From Paradesertivirga sp036399495 (GTDB lineage Bacteria > Bacteroidota > Bacteroidia > Sphingobacteriales > Sphingobacteriaceae), in NCBI GenBank assembly GCA_036399495.1, contig DASWMZ010000059.1:18940-82939 (forward strand): DNA of 64,000 bases. Reading direction: 5' to 3'. This document shows, piece by piece, positions 46,176 through 55,326 of this stretch (within the stretch, counting starts at the first letter, position 1; each line of letters starts with the position of its first letter). Under the pieces are notes generated by a model. That model had not been told where the DNA came from and ran no database searches. It saw only the letters and a program-made list of their open reading frames with translations. Made by a program: the position numbers and the translations under genes.

Positions 46176-46909
46176 ATATAACCTCCCGGCCGGCGATGAA
46201 TACCCCAGAATTTAATTAGTAAAAAACCAAATAATGCACCGCCAAGGTGTGCAAAATGAGCAACAGAGTCGCCCGAGAATTGTTTAACTCCAAGAAATAG
46301 TTCAAGTACTATATACCCGGGAATCAGGTACTTTGCCTTAATGGGAATAGGTGGAAATATCAACATCAGTTCGGCATTTGGGAATAACAAGCCAAACGCG
46401 ATTAAGACTCCAAATATTGCTCCCGAAGCACCAAGCATTGGTGTATTATAAATGGAAAATAAATTTTGGGCGGCCTGTAAATCTGTATGTTTTAATGATT
46501 GAAGCGTGCTGGCTAAGTCTGGGTTAGTTATTGAACCCGTTATTCCATAAACCTCAATCGCCTGAACAAGCATTTGAAGAACCAATGCGCCTAATCCCGT
46601 AAGGAGGTAATAATTTAAGAAGCGCTTAGATCCGAAGGTATACTCTAATACTGGTCCGAAACTGTAGAGTGCAAACATGTTGAAAAGGATATGCATAATG
46701 GAACCCGGACTATGCATAAACATATACGTCACCACTTGCCAAATTTTGAAATCCGGAGAATCAAAATAATATACTGCCAGATACTGTACTAAAGGATAGG
46801 CCCCATTTGCCGAGAATAAATGCATAGCAATGAAAAATATCACATTGATAATTAACAGGTTTTTTACAACCGGGGGAATATTGGAGAGGGGGGAGCCGAT
46901 GTTATTCAT
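46172..46909 (-). CDS. Rhomboid-family intramembrane serine protease
   Basis: Protein of 245 residues with six hydrophobic helices. Catalytic Ser is in LGASGAIFGV near residue 160, His in VAHFAHLGGALFGFL near 223, and MHILFNMFALYSFG is the conserved HxxxN helix. It lacks the basic tail of the next rhomboid. It lies 21 bp after mutL and overlaps the following rhomboid by 4 bp, so it is probably co-transcribed. Substrates are unknown. Confidence 0.92.
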   Translation of the reverse strand: MNNIGSPLSNIPPVVKNLLIINVIFFIAMHLFSANGAYPLVQYLAVYYFDSPDFKIWQVVTYMFMHSPGSIMHILFNMFALYSFGPVLEYTFGSKRFLNYYLLTGLGALVLQMLVQAIEVYGITGSITNPDLASTLQSLKHTDLQAAQNLFSIYNTPMLGASGAIFGVLIAFGLLFPNAELMLIFPPIPIKAKYLIPGYIVLELFLGVKQFSGDSVAHFAHLGGALFGFLLIKFWGIHRRPGGYI

Positions 46910-46930
46910 TTAGTGTTTAGGGCCGTGTAA

Positions 46931-48778
46931 TTATCTTTCAAATTTTTGTACCAATTCGTCGAGTGTAAATGTAATGATTACTGGTTTGCCCTGAATTGAA
47001 ATATTGGGCGACTCGCACGCAAACAGCTCGTCAATGAGACTATTCATTTCTGCTTGCGATAATGTAACACCTGGTTTAATCGCGGCATTCTTGGCTAGCG
47101 TCCTCGCCAAATTATCCCTTTTATTTAATTTGAGCAGTGAAAAATTGTTTTTGAAACCTTCTATAAGATGTTCAAGCATTTCCACTTCGCTTATGTTCGA
47201 ACCAATATCGGCTGGAATCCCTTCAACAATAAAGGTATTTTTTCCAAACTCACGTACCTGAAAACCAAGAGCCTGTATATCAGGTAAAAGTTCTTTTACT
47301 AATTCAAAATCAACCGCACCAAGCGAAACTGTTTGCGGAAAGAGACTTTGCTGACTTGCCCCTTTATGCGTTTCTAATTGCTCTAAGAAACGCTCGTACA
47401 GTATTCTTTCGTGTGCCGCCTGCTGATCAATCAGCATAAAGCCCGATTTTATTTGTGAAATAATAAACCGGTTGTGAAGCTGAAAAAGCTGTTTCTCGCC
47501 ATGTTTTGGAATCGAATTTTTTTCATCGTCCGAATCGAGATTAAACTGTTGCTGTTCTGCTTCCTGCGGTTTTACAATATCGTATAACGACCCCCAATTT
47601 TTACTTACGTTTTGTCTGCTTTCGCCGATGTTTCGGAGATAAGGAATTTCGCGCTCTTGTTTTTCTGCTGTAAACGGATTGTAATCCGGGTTAAAACTGA
47701 TGGCTGGCGGAACAATATCTGCGTGAGCTAACTGCGTAATCATGCCGTTGAAGCCGGTTTCCTGATTAAAATCGAGCGTTGGCGTAATATTGTATTGTCC
47801 TAATGAGCGCTTTACTGCAGAGCGGATAATGGCATAAATTGATTTTTCATCCTGATACTTTATTTCTGTTTTTGTAGGATGTACGTTAATGTCAATTTTG
47901 GCAGGATCGATATCAATAAATAACACATAAAGCGCATAACTGTCGTCGGGGAGCAACTCCTCATATGCTTTTAGAACAGCATGATTAAGATAAGGATCTT
48001 TAATAAACCGTTTGTTTACGAAAAAGAATTGCTCTCCTCTGGTCTTTTTGGCGTATTCTGGTTTTCCCACATAACCTTTAAGGCTTATGATGCTGGTATT
48101 TTCTTCAACAGGCACCAGCTTCTGATTGTAGGTGCTCCCGAAAATATGGATGATGCGTTGTTTTAACGAAGCCTGAGGTAAATGAAAAATCTCATTTCCA
48201 TCATGATGAAAAGTGAAGAAGATTTCGGGATGAGAAAACGCCACGCGCTGAAACTCATCAATGATGTGCCGTAACTCAACCGGGTTCCCCTTTAAGAAGT
48301 TTCTTCTTGCTGGAATGTTATAGAACAGATTTTTAACACAAATGCTCGTTCCCGCACTGCACGACGCCGGTTCCTGTTTGAACACTTCCGAACCTTCGAT
48401 GCAGATATGCGTTCCTAACTCGTCTTCGTGTTTGCGTGTTTTAAGTTCTACCTGGGCGATTGCTGCGATAGAAGCCATTGCTTCTCCGCGAAAGCCCATG
48501 GTACGTATGGCAAATAAATCCTCCGCCTTGCGAATTTTAGAAGTCGCGTGGCGTTCAAAACACATTCGCGCGTCAGTGACGCTCATGCCGCAGCCATCAT
48601 CAATCACTTGTATGAGCGATTTTCCGGCATCTTTAATAATTAACTGAATTTTTCCGGCACCGGAATCAATTGCATTTTCGATGAGCTCTTTTACTGCCGA
48701 CGCAGGCCTTTGCACTACTTCGCCCGCAGCAATCTGATTGGCAACTGAATCAGGTAAGAGTTGAATAATATCAGACAT
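46931..48778 (-). CDS. mutL: DNA mismatch repair protein MutL
   Basis: Protein of 615 residues. The N-terminal GHKL ATPase has IAAGEVVQRPASAVKELIEN, with the catalytic Glu in ELIENAID, and DDGCGM and RHATSK motifs. The transducer domain is around 210-330. A flexible linker leads to a C-terminal dimerisation domain with RFIISQIKSGFMLIDQQAAHER near residue 440. It lacks an obvious DQHA-type endonuclease metal site, so a nicking role is uncertain. A TAAATTTG box lies 10 nt ahead of the ATG. Confidence 0.97.
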   Translation of the reverse strand: MSDIIQLLPDSVANQIAAGEVVQRPASAVKELIENAIDSGAGKIQLIIKDAGKSLIQVIDDGCGMSVTDARMCFERHATSKIRKAEDLFAIRTMGFRGEAMASIAAIAQVELKTRKHEDELGTHICIEGSEVFKQEPASCSAGTSICVKNLFYNIPARRNFLKGNPVELRHIIDEFQRVAFSHPEIFFTFHHDGNEIFHLPQASLKQRIIHIFGSTYNQKLVPVEENTSIISLKGYVGKPEYAKKTRGEQFFFVNKRFIKDPYLNHAVLKAYEELLPDDSYALYVLFIDIDPAKIDINVHPTKTEIKYQDEKSIYAIIRSAVKRSLGQYNITPTLDFNQETGFNGMITQLAHADIVPPAISFNPDYNPFTAEKQEREIPYLRNIGESRQNVSKNWGSLYDIVKPQEAEQQQFNLDSDDEKNSIPKHGEKQLFQLHNRFIISQIKSGFMLIDQQAAHERILYERFLEQLETHKGASQQSLFPQTVSLGAVDFELVKELLPDIQALGFQVREFGKNTFIVEGIPADIGSNISEVEMLEHLIEGFKNNFSLLKLNKRDNLARTLAKNAAIKPGVTLSQAEMNSLIDELFACESPNISIQGKPVIITFTLDELVQKFER

Positions 48779-48788
48779 AGCGTTCCAG

Positions 48789-48796
48789 CAAATTTA
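48789..48796 (-). promoter_or_regulatory. TAnnTTTG promoter box of the mutL operon
   Basis: The minus strand reads TAAATTTG ten nucleotides before the mutL ATG. It matches the -7 consensus and gives a leader of at most a few nucleotides. No -33 TTTG was found at the expected distance. Confidence 0.45.
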
Positions 48797-48941
48797 ATGA
48801 AAATAAGGGTGCTTGGAGTTTCTGTTCGACCGGTGTTGATAATTAAATTGTAAAGAATTGTCCGTTTAAAGGGTTCGGAAATAATTCTTTATGTCTTAAG
48901 TAGATGAGGTATACACTCAATTTCATAGAGTTGTACAGTAT

Positions 48942-49310
48942 TTAAGCGACACTAATATTCAATTCATTGCTGGTAAGAGAAAAGTATAGATTTTGGAGTT
49001 GATGGATGGTTTTTGGAAAATCTATTGAAATGCCTTGCCCGTTAATGTGTAATTTTAATTTAGTGCCGGAAAACACTAGCGATAAATGATTTTGACGGTA
49101 AACTAGTTCTGTTCCAATTCGTTCGAATCTAAATTTGAGTAGCCATTCGACGGACACGGGAATTGCCCAGGAATACTCAGAATCCATCCAGTAGTCAACA
49201 CCTTCCAAGCTCTTACACTTAATTATATTTCGCGTTATTTCATCAACAAACACTATTGTACCGTTTGGAGCCATAAGGAAATTGTTTAAACGGAGTTCCT
49301 GAGTTATCAT
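48942..49310 (-). CDS. Hypothetical protein, possibly of phage or mobile-element origin
   Basis: Protein of 122 residues, monocistronic. The shape is beta-rich with a short opening LRLNNFLM, a Trp-rich middle (VDYWMDSEYSWAIPVSVEWLLKF), KLHINGQGISI, and an ending IHQLQNLYFSLTSNELN. I recall similar short proteins in Bacteroidota prophages and integrated elements, but no phage genes are adjacent. Function is unknown. It is transcribed convergently with mutL upstream and divergently from the next gene. Confidence 0.6.
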   Translation of the reverse strand: MITQELRLNNFLMAPNGTIVFVDEITRNIIKCKSLEGVDYWMDSEYSWAIPVSVEWLLKFRFERIGTELVYRQNHLSLVFSGTKLKLHINGQGISIDFPKTIHQLQNLYFSLTSNELNISVA

Positions 49311-49490
49311 ATTGTATTAAATTAAGTCATTTAGTTTGGAAATGTTCCCTCGTTAGCCATATTAATCTGTCATTCGTTTCACACTTGTACTTCTTAAATC
49401 ATAATTTCGTTTTTTAATTTAACCTTGATATGAGGCGAATAAATGAACCATATCTCTAATGCATCGCGAATCGATATGCAAATTTACAGC

Positions 49491-49522
49491 ACCTCACATC
49501 CAATGTCTCAAATCTCATATCT
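49491..49522. repeat. Degenerate TGAGATTTGAG-type repeat
   Basis: On the minus strand the segment reads as a run of GATATGAG, GATTTGAG and GATGTGAG words. It resembles the intergenic stretch at 60701-60751 upstream of lipA. It lies just ahead of the chosen start of the serine-hydrolase gene and explains why extending that reading frame leftwards gives meaningless residues. Confidence 0.5.
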
Positions 49523-49527
49523 TTTTA

Positions 49528-51357
49528 ATGAAATTTAAAGTACTTGAAATAGTTGGGGGAGTGGTTGTTCTGGCAATATCTGCGCTGTTGATTTCGATGT
49601 CATACTATGGCGATGATGAAATCCAGGCATCCGAGTGGTTAGCTCAGTCAAAATCATTAAAGTCCTCGACCGTCCTGCTCAATAATTCAAAAAATATCCT
49701 TCCGCTGAATGATTTAGAGAGAAGAAAGATTGCCGCGGTGAATGTCGGAGCGGTTTTTGGAAAGGAGTTTAACGGTGCTTTAGAAAAATATTCTCAAATT
49801 TCATCTTTTAGTCTTGTAAATACCAACCTGCAGTTATCTGTAGATACGCTTACAGCCAGGCTGAAATTTTTTAATACTGTAATTATCCAAACTGCAACCC
49901 TTCCCTTAAAGGATGTTCCCTTTCAAAATTTTGTTAAAGAGTTAACCAAAACAAAAGAAGTAGTGTTGGTGGCCTATGGTAAATCAGCTAATCTGCAATT
50001 TTTCGATAAATCGGATTTCCCCATTATATGGACTGATATTAATTCTCCTGCGGCAGCTGTTTATACAGCACAAGCTATTTTTGGCGGTATCGCAATCTCT
50101 GCTAAACTTCCCGAAACGATCTCACCTTCTTTCAAAAATGGCACAGGATTTTCAACTGCAGTTGCGCGATTAAAATATACCATACCCGAAGAGGTTGGCA
50201 TCGAAAGCAAGGATTTGGAAAAGCCAATCGACAAAATTGTCGAGGAAGCCATCGCTCAAAAAGCAACTCCCGGCGCAGTGGTAATGGTGGTAAAAGACGG
50301 CAAAGTTATTTTCAATAAAGGATACGGTAATCACACCTATAAGAAAGAAGTTCCAACCAAAGCCAGCGATATTTTCGACCTGGCCTCTATTACTAAAATC
50401 GGTGCAACCACAATGGCTGCTATGCGCCTCTATGAGCAGCATAAACTTAAACTAGATACCAATATTGGCGCTTATGTTCCGTTGGTAAGGAATACCGATA
50501 AAAATAATCTCACTGTTAAAGAATTACTTCTTCACCAAGCCGGATTAATACCTTTTATTCCGTTTTATGAGAGTATAAATCATGGTGATTACAGTCGTGA
50601 TTCCAGTCTTTTTCACACGCTTAAAGTAGCTGATAATTATTATCTGCGCGCAAACTACTTCGAAGAAGTGATGTGGCCTCGAATGTTGAATTCCCGACTT
50701 TCAGTTCGTGGTAAACATGTGTACAGCGATCTAAGTATGTACATCATGAAAGATATAATCGAGCATATCATCATGGAAAGACTTGATAAATATGTTTCGA
50801 ATCAATTTTATAGTCCGTTGGGAATGTATACTGCAGGCTTTAATCCGCGGGAGCGATTCTCAAAAACTAAAATTGTACCTACCGAGCAAGACGCCTATTT
50901 CCGCAAAACCTTGCTTGAAGGTTATGTTCACGATCAGGGTGCGGCGATGGCAGGTGGCGTTTCCGGTCATGCCGGATTATTTTCAAGCGCCAACGATCTG
51001 GCCATTCTTTTTCAAATGATCTTAAACGGCGGAACCTACGGCGGAAAGGAATATTTCAAACCCGAAACCATTAAACTATTCACCTCAAAATATTCAAATG
51101 TAAGCCGCCGAGGCCTAGGGTTTGATCGCTGGGACCCCGATCGGACAAACCGCTACCCCTCGGATCTCGCATCCGATAAAACCTATGGTCACACTGGCTA
51201 CACCGGAACCTGTGTTTGGGTCGACCCGGAATATGATCTTATTTATATTTTCCTTTCCAACAGAGTGCATCCAACTGTTACAGGGAAGTTGTCCAGCTTG
51301 CGTATTCGGCCAAGAATTCAGGATGTTATTTATAAAGCGATTAAGGAGAGTAAGTAG
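49528..51357 (+). CDS. Serine hydrolase (class C beta-lactamase-like) fused to a GH3 C-terminal-like domain
   Basis: Protein of 609 residues from the ATG at 49528, followed by a membrane anchor (VLEIVGGVVVLAISALLIS). Residues about 42-217 look like a GH3 C-terminal domain: SSTVLLNNSKNILPLND and later AKLPETISPSFKNGTG. The GH3 catalytic N-terminal domain is missing. The rest is a beta-lactamase fold with S287-x-x-K290 in LASITK, the YSD of the YxN-like motif and HTGYTG in the KTG position. It may cut peptidoglycan-related peptides. The truncation suggests descent from a longer GH3-hydrolase fusion. Confidence 0.87.
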   Translation: MKFKVLEIVGGVVVLAISALLISMSYYGDDEIQASEWLAQSKSLKSSTVLLNNSKNILPLNDLERRKIAAVNVGAVFGKEFNGALEKYSQISSFSLVNTNLQLSVDTLTARLKFFNTVIIQTATLPLKDVPFQNFVKELTKTKEVVLVAYGKSANLQFFDKSDFPIIWTDINSPAAAVYTAQAIFGGIAISAKLPETISPSFKNGTGFSTAVARLKYTIPEEVGIESKDLEKPIDKIVEEAIAQKATPGAVVMVVKDGKVIFNKGYGNHTYKKEVPTKASDIFDLASITKIGATTMAAMRLYEQHKLKLDTNIGAYVPLVRNTDKNNLTVKELLLHQAGLIPFIPFYESINHGDYSRDSSLFHTLKVADNYYLRANYFEEVMWPRMLNSRLSVRGKHVYSDLSMYIMKDIIEHIIMERLDKYVSNQFYSPLGMYTAGFNPRERFSKTKIVPTEQDAYFRKTLLEGYVHDQGAAMAGGVSGHAGLFSSANDLAILFQMILNGGTYGGKEYFKPETIKLFTSKYSNVSRRGLGFDRWDPDRTNRYPSDLASDKTYGHTGYTGTCVWVDPEYDLIYIFLSNRVHPTVTGKLSSLRIRPRIQDVIYKAIKESK

Positions 51358-51440
51358 CTTACTGTATTCCGTCTGCAAACCCGAAAAAGAATTGACGAAG
51401 CGGAAACAATCTCCTAATATATTTATATTTAATTTGTGTT

Positions 51441-52574
51441 ATGAAGATTGGAATAGTATGCTATCCCACCTTTGGCGGTAGTGGCGTGGTAGCCACCGAG
51501 CTTGGAAAGGCTTTAGCCAATAATGGTCATCAAGTTCATTTTATCACTTATAGTCAGCCGGCCAGGTTAGATTTTTTCTCCGAGAACTTATACTATCACG
51601 AGGTTTCCGTTTCACAATATCCACTGTTTGATTATCCGCCTTACGAAATAGTCTTGGCCAGTAAGCTTGTTGACGTTGTTCGGTTTGAAGGGTTGGATTT
51701 ATTGCATGTACATTACGCAATTCCGCATGCCTCAGCTGCCTTTATGGCGAAGCAAATATTGGCTACGTATGGTATTCATATCCCGGTAGTAACCACCTTG
51801 CATGGCACAGATATTACACTTGTAGGAAAGGATGTCACTTTCAAACCAGTTGTTACGTTTTCGATCAACCAGTCTGATGGTGTAACTTCCGTTTCCGAAG
51901 ATTTAAAAAGATCAACCTACGAACATTTTGATATTCAAAAGGATATTAAAGTGATCCCCAATTTTATTGATTTAACAAGATTTAGTCTCAAGCCAAAAGA
52001 CCATTTCAAAAAGGCAATTGCTCCAAATAACGAACGCATCCTTGTTCACACCTCCAATTTTAGGAAGGTAAAACGGGCAACTGACGTAATCAGGATCTTT
52101 AAAAAGGTAAACGAGAAAATTCCTTCCAAGCTACTAATGGTGGGAGATGGAGAAGATCGTGTAAACTGCGAAGCCCTTTGCAGAGAATTTAAGATTTGCG
52201 AAAACGTTCGTTTTTTAGGCAAGCAAGACGCTGTTGAGGAAATTCTTTCGGTTGCGGATTTATTTGTAATGCCCTCTCATTCCGAGAGTTTTGGTTTGGC
52301 AGCATTGGAAGCAATGGCTTGTAAAGTTCCAATCATATCATCCAATACCGGTGGTTTGCCCGAATTAAATGTACAGGGCATCACCGGGTTTTTAAGTAAC
52401 GTTGGGGATGTGGAGGATATGGCCAGGAACGCGATTTATATTTTGGAAGATTCCAAAAGGCTTGCTGAGTTTAAGGAGAATGCGTTAAATCGTGCGAGGG
52501 AATTCGATTTGAGCCGGATTTTGCCGATTTATGAGCAGTTTTATAAAGAAGTGCTAGATGCAGCGTTGGTTTGA
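51441..52574 (+). CDS. bshA: N-acetyl-alpha-D-glucosaminyl L-malate synthase
   Basis: GT4 enzyme of 377 residues. Hallmarks are KIGIVCYPTFGGSGVVATEL at the start, DLLHVHYAIPHASAAFMA in the middle, TTLHGTDITLVG, the GDGEDR and SHSESFGLAALEAMACKVP (EX7E) donor loops. It condenses UDP-GlcNAc and L-malate, the first step of bacillithiol synthesis. A YtxJ-type bacillithiol-linked protein is encoded near 61.4 kb, but bshB and bshC are not in the window. A convergent hairpin at 52759 probably terminates it. Confidence 0.93.
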   Translation: MKIGIVCYPTFGGSGVVATELGKALANNGHQVHFITYSQPARLDFFSENLYYHEVSVSQYPLFDYPPYEIVLASKLVDVVRFEGLDLLHVHYAIPHASAAFMAKQILATYGIHIPVVTTLHGTDITLVGKDVTFKPVVTFSINQSDGVTSVSEDLKRSTYEHFDIQKDIKVIPNFIDLTRFSLKPKDHFKKAIAPNNERILVHTSNFRKVKRATDVIRIFKKVNEKIPSKLLMVGDGEDRVNCEALCREFKICENVRFLGKQDAVEEILSVADLFVMPSHSESFGLAALEAMACKVPIISSNTGGLPELNVQGITGFLSNVGDVEDMARNAIYILEDSKRLAEFKENALNRAREFDLSRILPIYEQFYKEVLDAALV

Positions 52575-52758
52575 TCTCTCTCCTATTACTTCCCGTCAAA
52601 ATTCAAACACAGCGGCGCATAAACCTTAATCCTTGAGCTTTTAAAGCTATGATAATAAATTATACAGCAAAGAGAGGTTAGCGTTTTCATTTCAGGTTGT
52701 TTATTGCGATATCCGAATAATAGATTGGTTACAAGGTAAGAAATATCGTTCAAATCAA

Positions 52759-52782
52759 AAAGGCTCCGTTTCCAGAGCCTTT
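52759..52782. terminator. Bidirectional intrinsic terminator
   Basis: AAAGGCTC (52759-52766) pairs perfectly with GAGCCTTT (52775-52782) around an 8-nt loop. A T-rich run follows on the plus strand and an A-rich one precedes it. It lies between the convergent bshA and RluB-type genes and could stop transcription from both sides. Confidence 0.8.
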
Positions 52783-52785
52783 ATC

Positions 52786-54174
52786 TTATTTTATTAAGTG
52801 TTTGAGTTGTATAATTTCTTTTTCTTCGAGATATCTCCATCGCCCACGAGGCAAATCTTTCTTTGTTAGGCTGCCATATACTACGCGATCAAGTTTCACA
52901 ACTTCATAACCTAAATGCTCGAAAATACGGCGAACAATTCTGTTTTTGCCCGTATGAATTTGGATGCCGATCTCTTTTTTACTAGCTCCCTGCACGTAAC
53001 TCAATGCATCTGGTTTAATAACGCCATCCTCAAGCTCTAATCCGTATTCAATTTTGTTAAAATCTCCCTGACTAAGGCTTTTGTTCAATTCAACCTGGTA
53101 TATTTTGATGATATTATTTCTCGGGTGGGAAAGCTTTTCAGCCAGATCGCCATCGTTAGTCATTAAAAGTAATCCGGTTGTGTTACGGTCAAGTCGGCCA
53201 ACCGGGTATATGCGCTCTCGCGAAGCTTTTTCCACCAATTGCATTACAGTTCGGCGCTCTTGCGGATCATCAGTTGTGGTGATATAATCTTTTGGCTTGT
53301 TTAAAAGCACATAAGTCATTTTCTCGCGCTTTAAAGTTTCTCCGTTGTAACGGATTAGATCTTTAGATGGATTGACTTTGAAACCTAATTCAGAAACCAC
53401 TTCGCCGTTTACTGAAATAACTCCGGCTTCAATCAATTCATCCGCTTTGCGCCTCGAACAAATACCCGCGTTGGCGATATAACGATTTAACCTAATTAAT
53501 TCAGAATCGGATGTTGCAGGTTTTTTTCTACCACGAGTTGTTGATGGCTGATCAATTTTTTCTTCGGTAGTCCATTTACGCGTCTCGTTTTTACTTTTAA
53601 AAGGTTTTTTTTCATAAGGAAGTCCGGCACTTGATCTGGTCGAAGGTTTGTCGCCTTCTTTAAATAGTCGTCTTTCAAAACTTTTTTCACCCTCAGGTTT
53701 CCTGAACCTTTTTTCTTCACCTCGTTTTTCTTCACCGGCTTTAAAGGATTTTCTATCGAAAGAGCGGGCTTCCCTTGGCTTGTCGGCACTGTTTTCTTCG
53801 CCAGTTCTTGGCCTTTTCGCAAAAGAGCGCTCGCCTAATTGAGGTTTTTTCTCAGACTTCCCTGATCTTTCGGAGCTAAATGGTTTTTTTTCAAAGGATC
53901 GATCCGCCTTCCCAAACGGACGCTCCTTCGAAGCGCCATACTGTTTCTTTGTAAATGGTTTATCTTCGGATGTTCTTGAATCTTTTTTATCGCTAAAATC
54001 AGCACTTTCCGGCTTGCTTGAGCGGCTTTTGTAAGGTCTGCTAGAATCCCCTTCAAACTTTTTTCTTTTATCGTTGTTTGAACTTTCCGGTTGCTCACCT
54101 TTAGAGCTACTTTGGAAATGATTGTTTTTAAGGGATTTGTCTTCGCGACTGTTCCTGTTTTTTTTATCTGGCAT
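52786..54174 (-). CDS. 23S rRNA pseudouridine synthase, RluB/RsuA family, with long charged N-terminal tail
   Basis: Protein of 462 residues. Residues 1-225 are low complexity, rich in Lys, Arg, Glu, Ser and Phe, with recurring KKPF and RSF words. The S4 RNA-binding domain is at 228-275 (RYIANAGICSRRKADELIE), and the catalytic domain has GRLDRNTTGLLLMTNDG with the active Asp329, followed by HTGKNRIVRRIFE. It converts a uridine in rRNA to pseudouridine. The tail is unlike E. coli RluB and is probably disordered. A terminator separates it from bshA. Confidence 0.92.
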   Translation of the reverse strand: MPDKKNRNSREDKSLKNNHFQSSSKGEQPESSNNDKRKKFEGDSSRPYKSRSSKPESADFSDKKDSRTSEDKPFTKKQYGASKERPFGKADRSFEKKPFSSERSGKSEKKPQLGERSFAKRPRTGEENSADKPREARSFDRKSFKAGEEKRGEEKRFRKPEGEKSFERRLFKEGDKPSTRSSAGLPYEKKPFKSKNETRKWTTEEKIDQPSTTRGRKKPATSDSELIRLNRYIANAGICSRRKADELIEAGVISVNGEVVSELGFKVNPSKDLIRYNGETLKREKMTYVLLNKPKDYITTTDDPQERRTVMQLVEKASRERIYPVGRLDRNTTGLLLMTNDGDLAEKLSHPRNNIIKIYQVELNKSLSQGDFNKIEYGLELEDGVIKPDALSYVQGASKKEIGIQIHTGKNRIVRRIFEHLGYEVVKLDRVVYGSLTKKDLPRGRWRYLEEKEIIQLKHLIK

Positions 54175-54317
54175 GATACGCTGCTAACCTTTTTAAAATG
54201 GGGTGCAAAGTTAAGAAAATAAACGTCGGTTGCTAAATTGTGTTTGCTGTGAGATTGAAAAGTAGAGGTGATTCTAACGCGTGTAAGTAGCTGTAACTTA
54301 GGGTTAAAGTGTAACTA

Positions 54318-54349
54318 TTTGGTAGTTAGGCATATATTGAGTACTTTTG
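54318..54349 (+). promoter_or_regulatory. Consensus promoter of the lytic transglycosylase gene
   Basis: TTTG at 54318-54321 is followed by exactly 20 nt and then TACTTTTG at 54342-54349. This fits the Bacteroidota TTTG/TAnnTTTG promoter at the ideal spacing. It gives a leader of roughly 30 nt before the ATG at 54384. It is the best promoter match in the window. Confidence 0.78.
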
Positions 54350-54383
54350 AAAATCTTTTTAGTAAAAAATAATTAAGGAACAC

Positions 54384-55226
54384 ATGATTAAGAAACATTT
54401 AATTGCATGTTCCGGGTTACTAATAATGATGCTGGTTGCAAAATTATTTATTTACAGTACACCCGAAACCCCGTTAAATTCGTTTTCAAAAAAGGTGACA
54501 TTTCCTTTTGAAAGAGAAGAAGCAATCGAGCCGGTTGCCAAGGTTAAACTTCCCGGTTTAACCTTCTCAAACGAAAAATTACCCAAAGGAAAAGCCATTG
54601 CAGCCAAAATGCGGAAATATTTAAAGGCTAATAGCTATTCAAATATTCAAACCACAAAACTTCATAAGAAGGCATCCAGATGGTTCCCTATTATAGTTCC
54701 AATTTTGAAGGCTTACGGTATTCCGGAAGATTTCAAATACATGCCATTAGTGGAGAGTGGCCTTGCAGAAGGAACGTCGCCGAGGGGAGCCTCAGGGTAT
54801 TGGCAATTTATGCCGGGAACAGCGCGCAGTTACGGACTCAGAGTAAATTCTGTAGTAGATGAACGAAAGAATATGCGTAAGTCGACCATCGCCGCATGTA
54901 AATATCTTAAGGAATTGCACGGCATCTTTAATAGCTGGACGCTCGCAGCCGCTGCGTATAACATCGGCGAAATTAATCTTCTCCGCCAAATGGCAAGGCA
55001 GGGTCAAAAAAATTACTATAAAATGCGCTTAAACGGCGAAACCGCTTCGTATGTGTATAAGCTCATTGCCATGAAGGAAATCATTGAAAATCCCATTCAG
55101 TATGGGTTTGTTAAACGGAAAACCCAATTACTTGCAATAAAGCAAGATATCAAGCCGGCACAAACTAATATCATTCCTAAGGTAGAACAAGATGCTTTAA
55201 AGGCATTTGCCATACTTCAAAATTAA
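54384..55226 (+). CDS. Lytic transglycosylase (SLT/MltD-like)
   Basis: Protein of 280 residues with an N-terminal hydrophobic signal-anchor (LIACSGLLIMMLVAKLFIY). The SLT domain from about 100 to 235 has the catalytic Glu124 in MPLVESGLAEG, then SPRGASGYWQFMPGTARSYGL and the closing LAAAAYNIGEINL. It cuts the peptidoglycan glycan strand, giving 1,6-anhydro products. No LysM repeats are present, unlike MltD. A perfect terminator hairpin follows the stop codon. Confidence 0.92.
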   Translation: MIKKHLIACSGLLIMMLVAKLFIYSTPETPLNSFSKKVTFPFEREEAIEPVAKVKLPGLTFSNEKLPKGKAIAAKMRKYLKANSYSNIQTTKLHKKASRWFPIIVPILKAYGIPEDFKYMPLVESGLAEGTSPRGASGYWQFMPGTARSYGLRVNSVVDERKNMRKSTIAACKYLKELHGIFNSWTLAAAAYNIGEINLLRQMARQGQKNYYKMRLNGETASYVYKLIAMKEIIENPIQYGFVKRKTQLLAIKQDIKPAQTNIIPKVEQDALKAFAILQN

Positions 55227-55236
55227 AATCCCTTTG

Positions 55237-55261
55237 AGGCTGAAGCAATTCAGCCTTTTTT
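55237..55261 (+). terminator. Intrinsic terminator after the lytic transglycosylase
   Basis: AGGCTGAA (55237-55244) pairs with TTCAGCCT (55249-55256) around a GCAA loop and is followed directly by a run of T. This is a textbook intrinsic terminator located 11 nt after the stop codon. Confidence 0.9.
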
Positions 55262-55326
55262 ACTTTAAGGGGATACACATTACCAAACAAATTCTAATCT
55301 TTATCCATTAATACTCTTTTTAATTT

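Noticed and set aside
49459..49527. Extended N-terminus of the serine hydrolase
   Set aside because: It reads through a degenerate repeat before the natural start that is followed by a membrane anchor.
53496..53822. 108-residue minus-strand frame inside the RluB-type gene
   Set aside because: It is an alternative frame of the Lys/Arg-rich N-terminal tail, an artefact of its biased composition.
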